Assembly: GCA_017558865.1 (NCBI GenBank)
Contig: JAFYTM010000131.1
Location: 1 to 58,457 of the forward strand
Direction: 5' to 3'
From: Lachnospiraceae bacterium
GTDB taxonomy: Bacteria; Bacillota; Clostridia; Lachnospirales; Lachnospiraceae
Length of the DNA: 58,457 nucleotides
Shown here in pieces: positions 58,331 through 58,457 of this stretch. The translations under genes were made by a program, and so were the position numbers. Below the pieces are notes generated by a model. The model searched no databases and had not been told where the DNA came from. It saw only the letters and a list, made by a program, of their open reading frames with translations. Positions within the stretch are counted from its first letter, which is position 1. Each line of letters opens with the position of its first letter.

Positions 58331-58457
58331 ATGGCAACAAAACCAATTATTGGAGTGCTTCTCGGAGATGCAGCTGGTGTAGGTCCGGAGCTGGTAGCAA
58401 AATGTGCAGCAGCTAACTTTTATGATGAGTACTGCAGACCGGTCGTGATCGGCGACA
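58331..58457 (+). CDS. PdxA family 4-hydroxythreonine-4-phosphate / threonate-4-phosphate dehydrogenase, N-terminal fragment
   Basis: The 42 codons in the window start IIGVLLGDAAGVGPELVAKC, the signature N-terminus of PdxA-type dehydrogenases (usually GDPAGIGPE). The rest runs off the end. AAGGAGG precedes the ATG. A sigma-54 promoter with enhancer-like repeats is unusual for pyridoxine synthesis. It points to a catabolic paralogue (PdxA2/DenD-like, four-carbon acid sugar breakdown), whose genes in Firmicutes often carry such regulation; that part is inference. Confidence 0.82.
   Translation, partial: MATKPIIGVLLGDAAGVGPELVAKCAAANFYDEYCRPVVIGD

Noticed and set aside
1..58457. CRISPR array, rRNA, complete tRNA or insertion-sequence transposase
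   Set aside because: No spaced direct repeats of CRISPR type, no rRNA or tRNA pattern and no transposase-like protein were seen in any frame.

Overview
The window is chromosomal DNA of a low-to-moderate-GC Firmicute, most likely a gut Lachnospiraceae (Blautia / Mediterraneibacter / Dorea type). Pointers are strong GGAGG ribosome-binding sites, a murE-priA-def-fmt-yugP-rsmB-rlmN-prpC-prkC-rsgA-rpe-thiN housekeeping run, class III fructose-bisphosphatase, a DUF1292 protein, a UmuC-YolD pair and a bile-salt-hydrolase-like enzyme. The species call is inference; no rRNA or tRNA gene was seen.

Layout. 1-859 (minus): ferredoxin, Fe-S membrane protein and the start of a thioredoxin. 995-2332: an esterase and a DUF1097 membrane protein. 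2788-11634: one long nucleoside operon (BMP lipoprotein, ATPase, two permeases, nucleoside hydrolase, Crp/Fnr-type regulator, uridine phosphorylase-like enzyme, phosphopentomutase, cytidine deaminase) that imports nucleosides and feeds ribose phosphate and bases into metabolism. 11696-14390: a divergent pair, a Lon-like AAA+ ATPase without protease domain and a HipA-like kinase. 14426-15322: a PAS-GGDEF protein. 15386-28692: the cell-wall / translation / Ser-Thr phosphorylation housekeeping cluster. 28802-30487: chemoreceptor. 30723-32572: rpsB-tsf. 32707-34663: Y-family polymerase and YolD-like protein. 34880-38644: Na/Pi cotransporter and 5'-nucleotidase behind a Pho-box-like repeat; the nucleotidase signal peptide is cut off by an in-frame stop. 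38787-41290: ECF sigma factor and membrane beta-propeller protein. 41307-43298 (minus): class III Fbp.

43443-52472 is an accessory block: a Septu-type (PtuA ATPase + PtuB HNH) defence pair, a bile-salt-hydrolase-like enzyme, a small gene bracketed by 17-bp inverted repeats, and an Xre-controlled operon coding for a coiled-coil protein, a HerA-like ATPase, an unrecognised membrane-anchored protein and a DUF2752 membrane protein. The last operon is the best candidate in the window for an undescribed system. 52645-58064 returns to ordinary genes (second Na/Pi cotransporter with a 5'-terminal mRNA hairpin, MATE exporter, DUF1292, aminotransferase, YdcF family). The window ends in a PdxA-family gene behind a textbook sigma-54 promoter.

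All functional calls come from reading motifs and gene order by eye; no database search was run.
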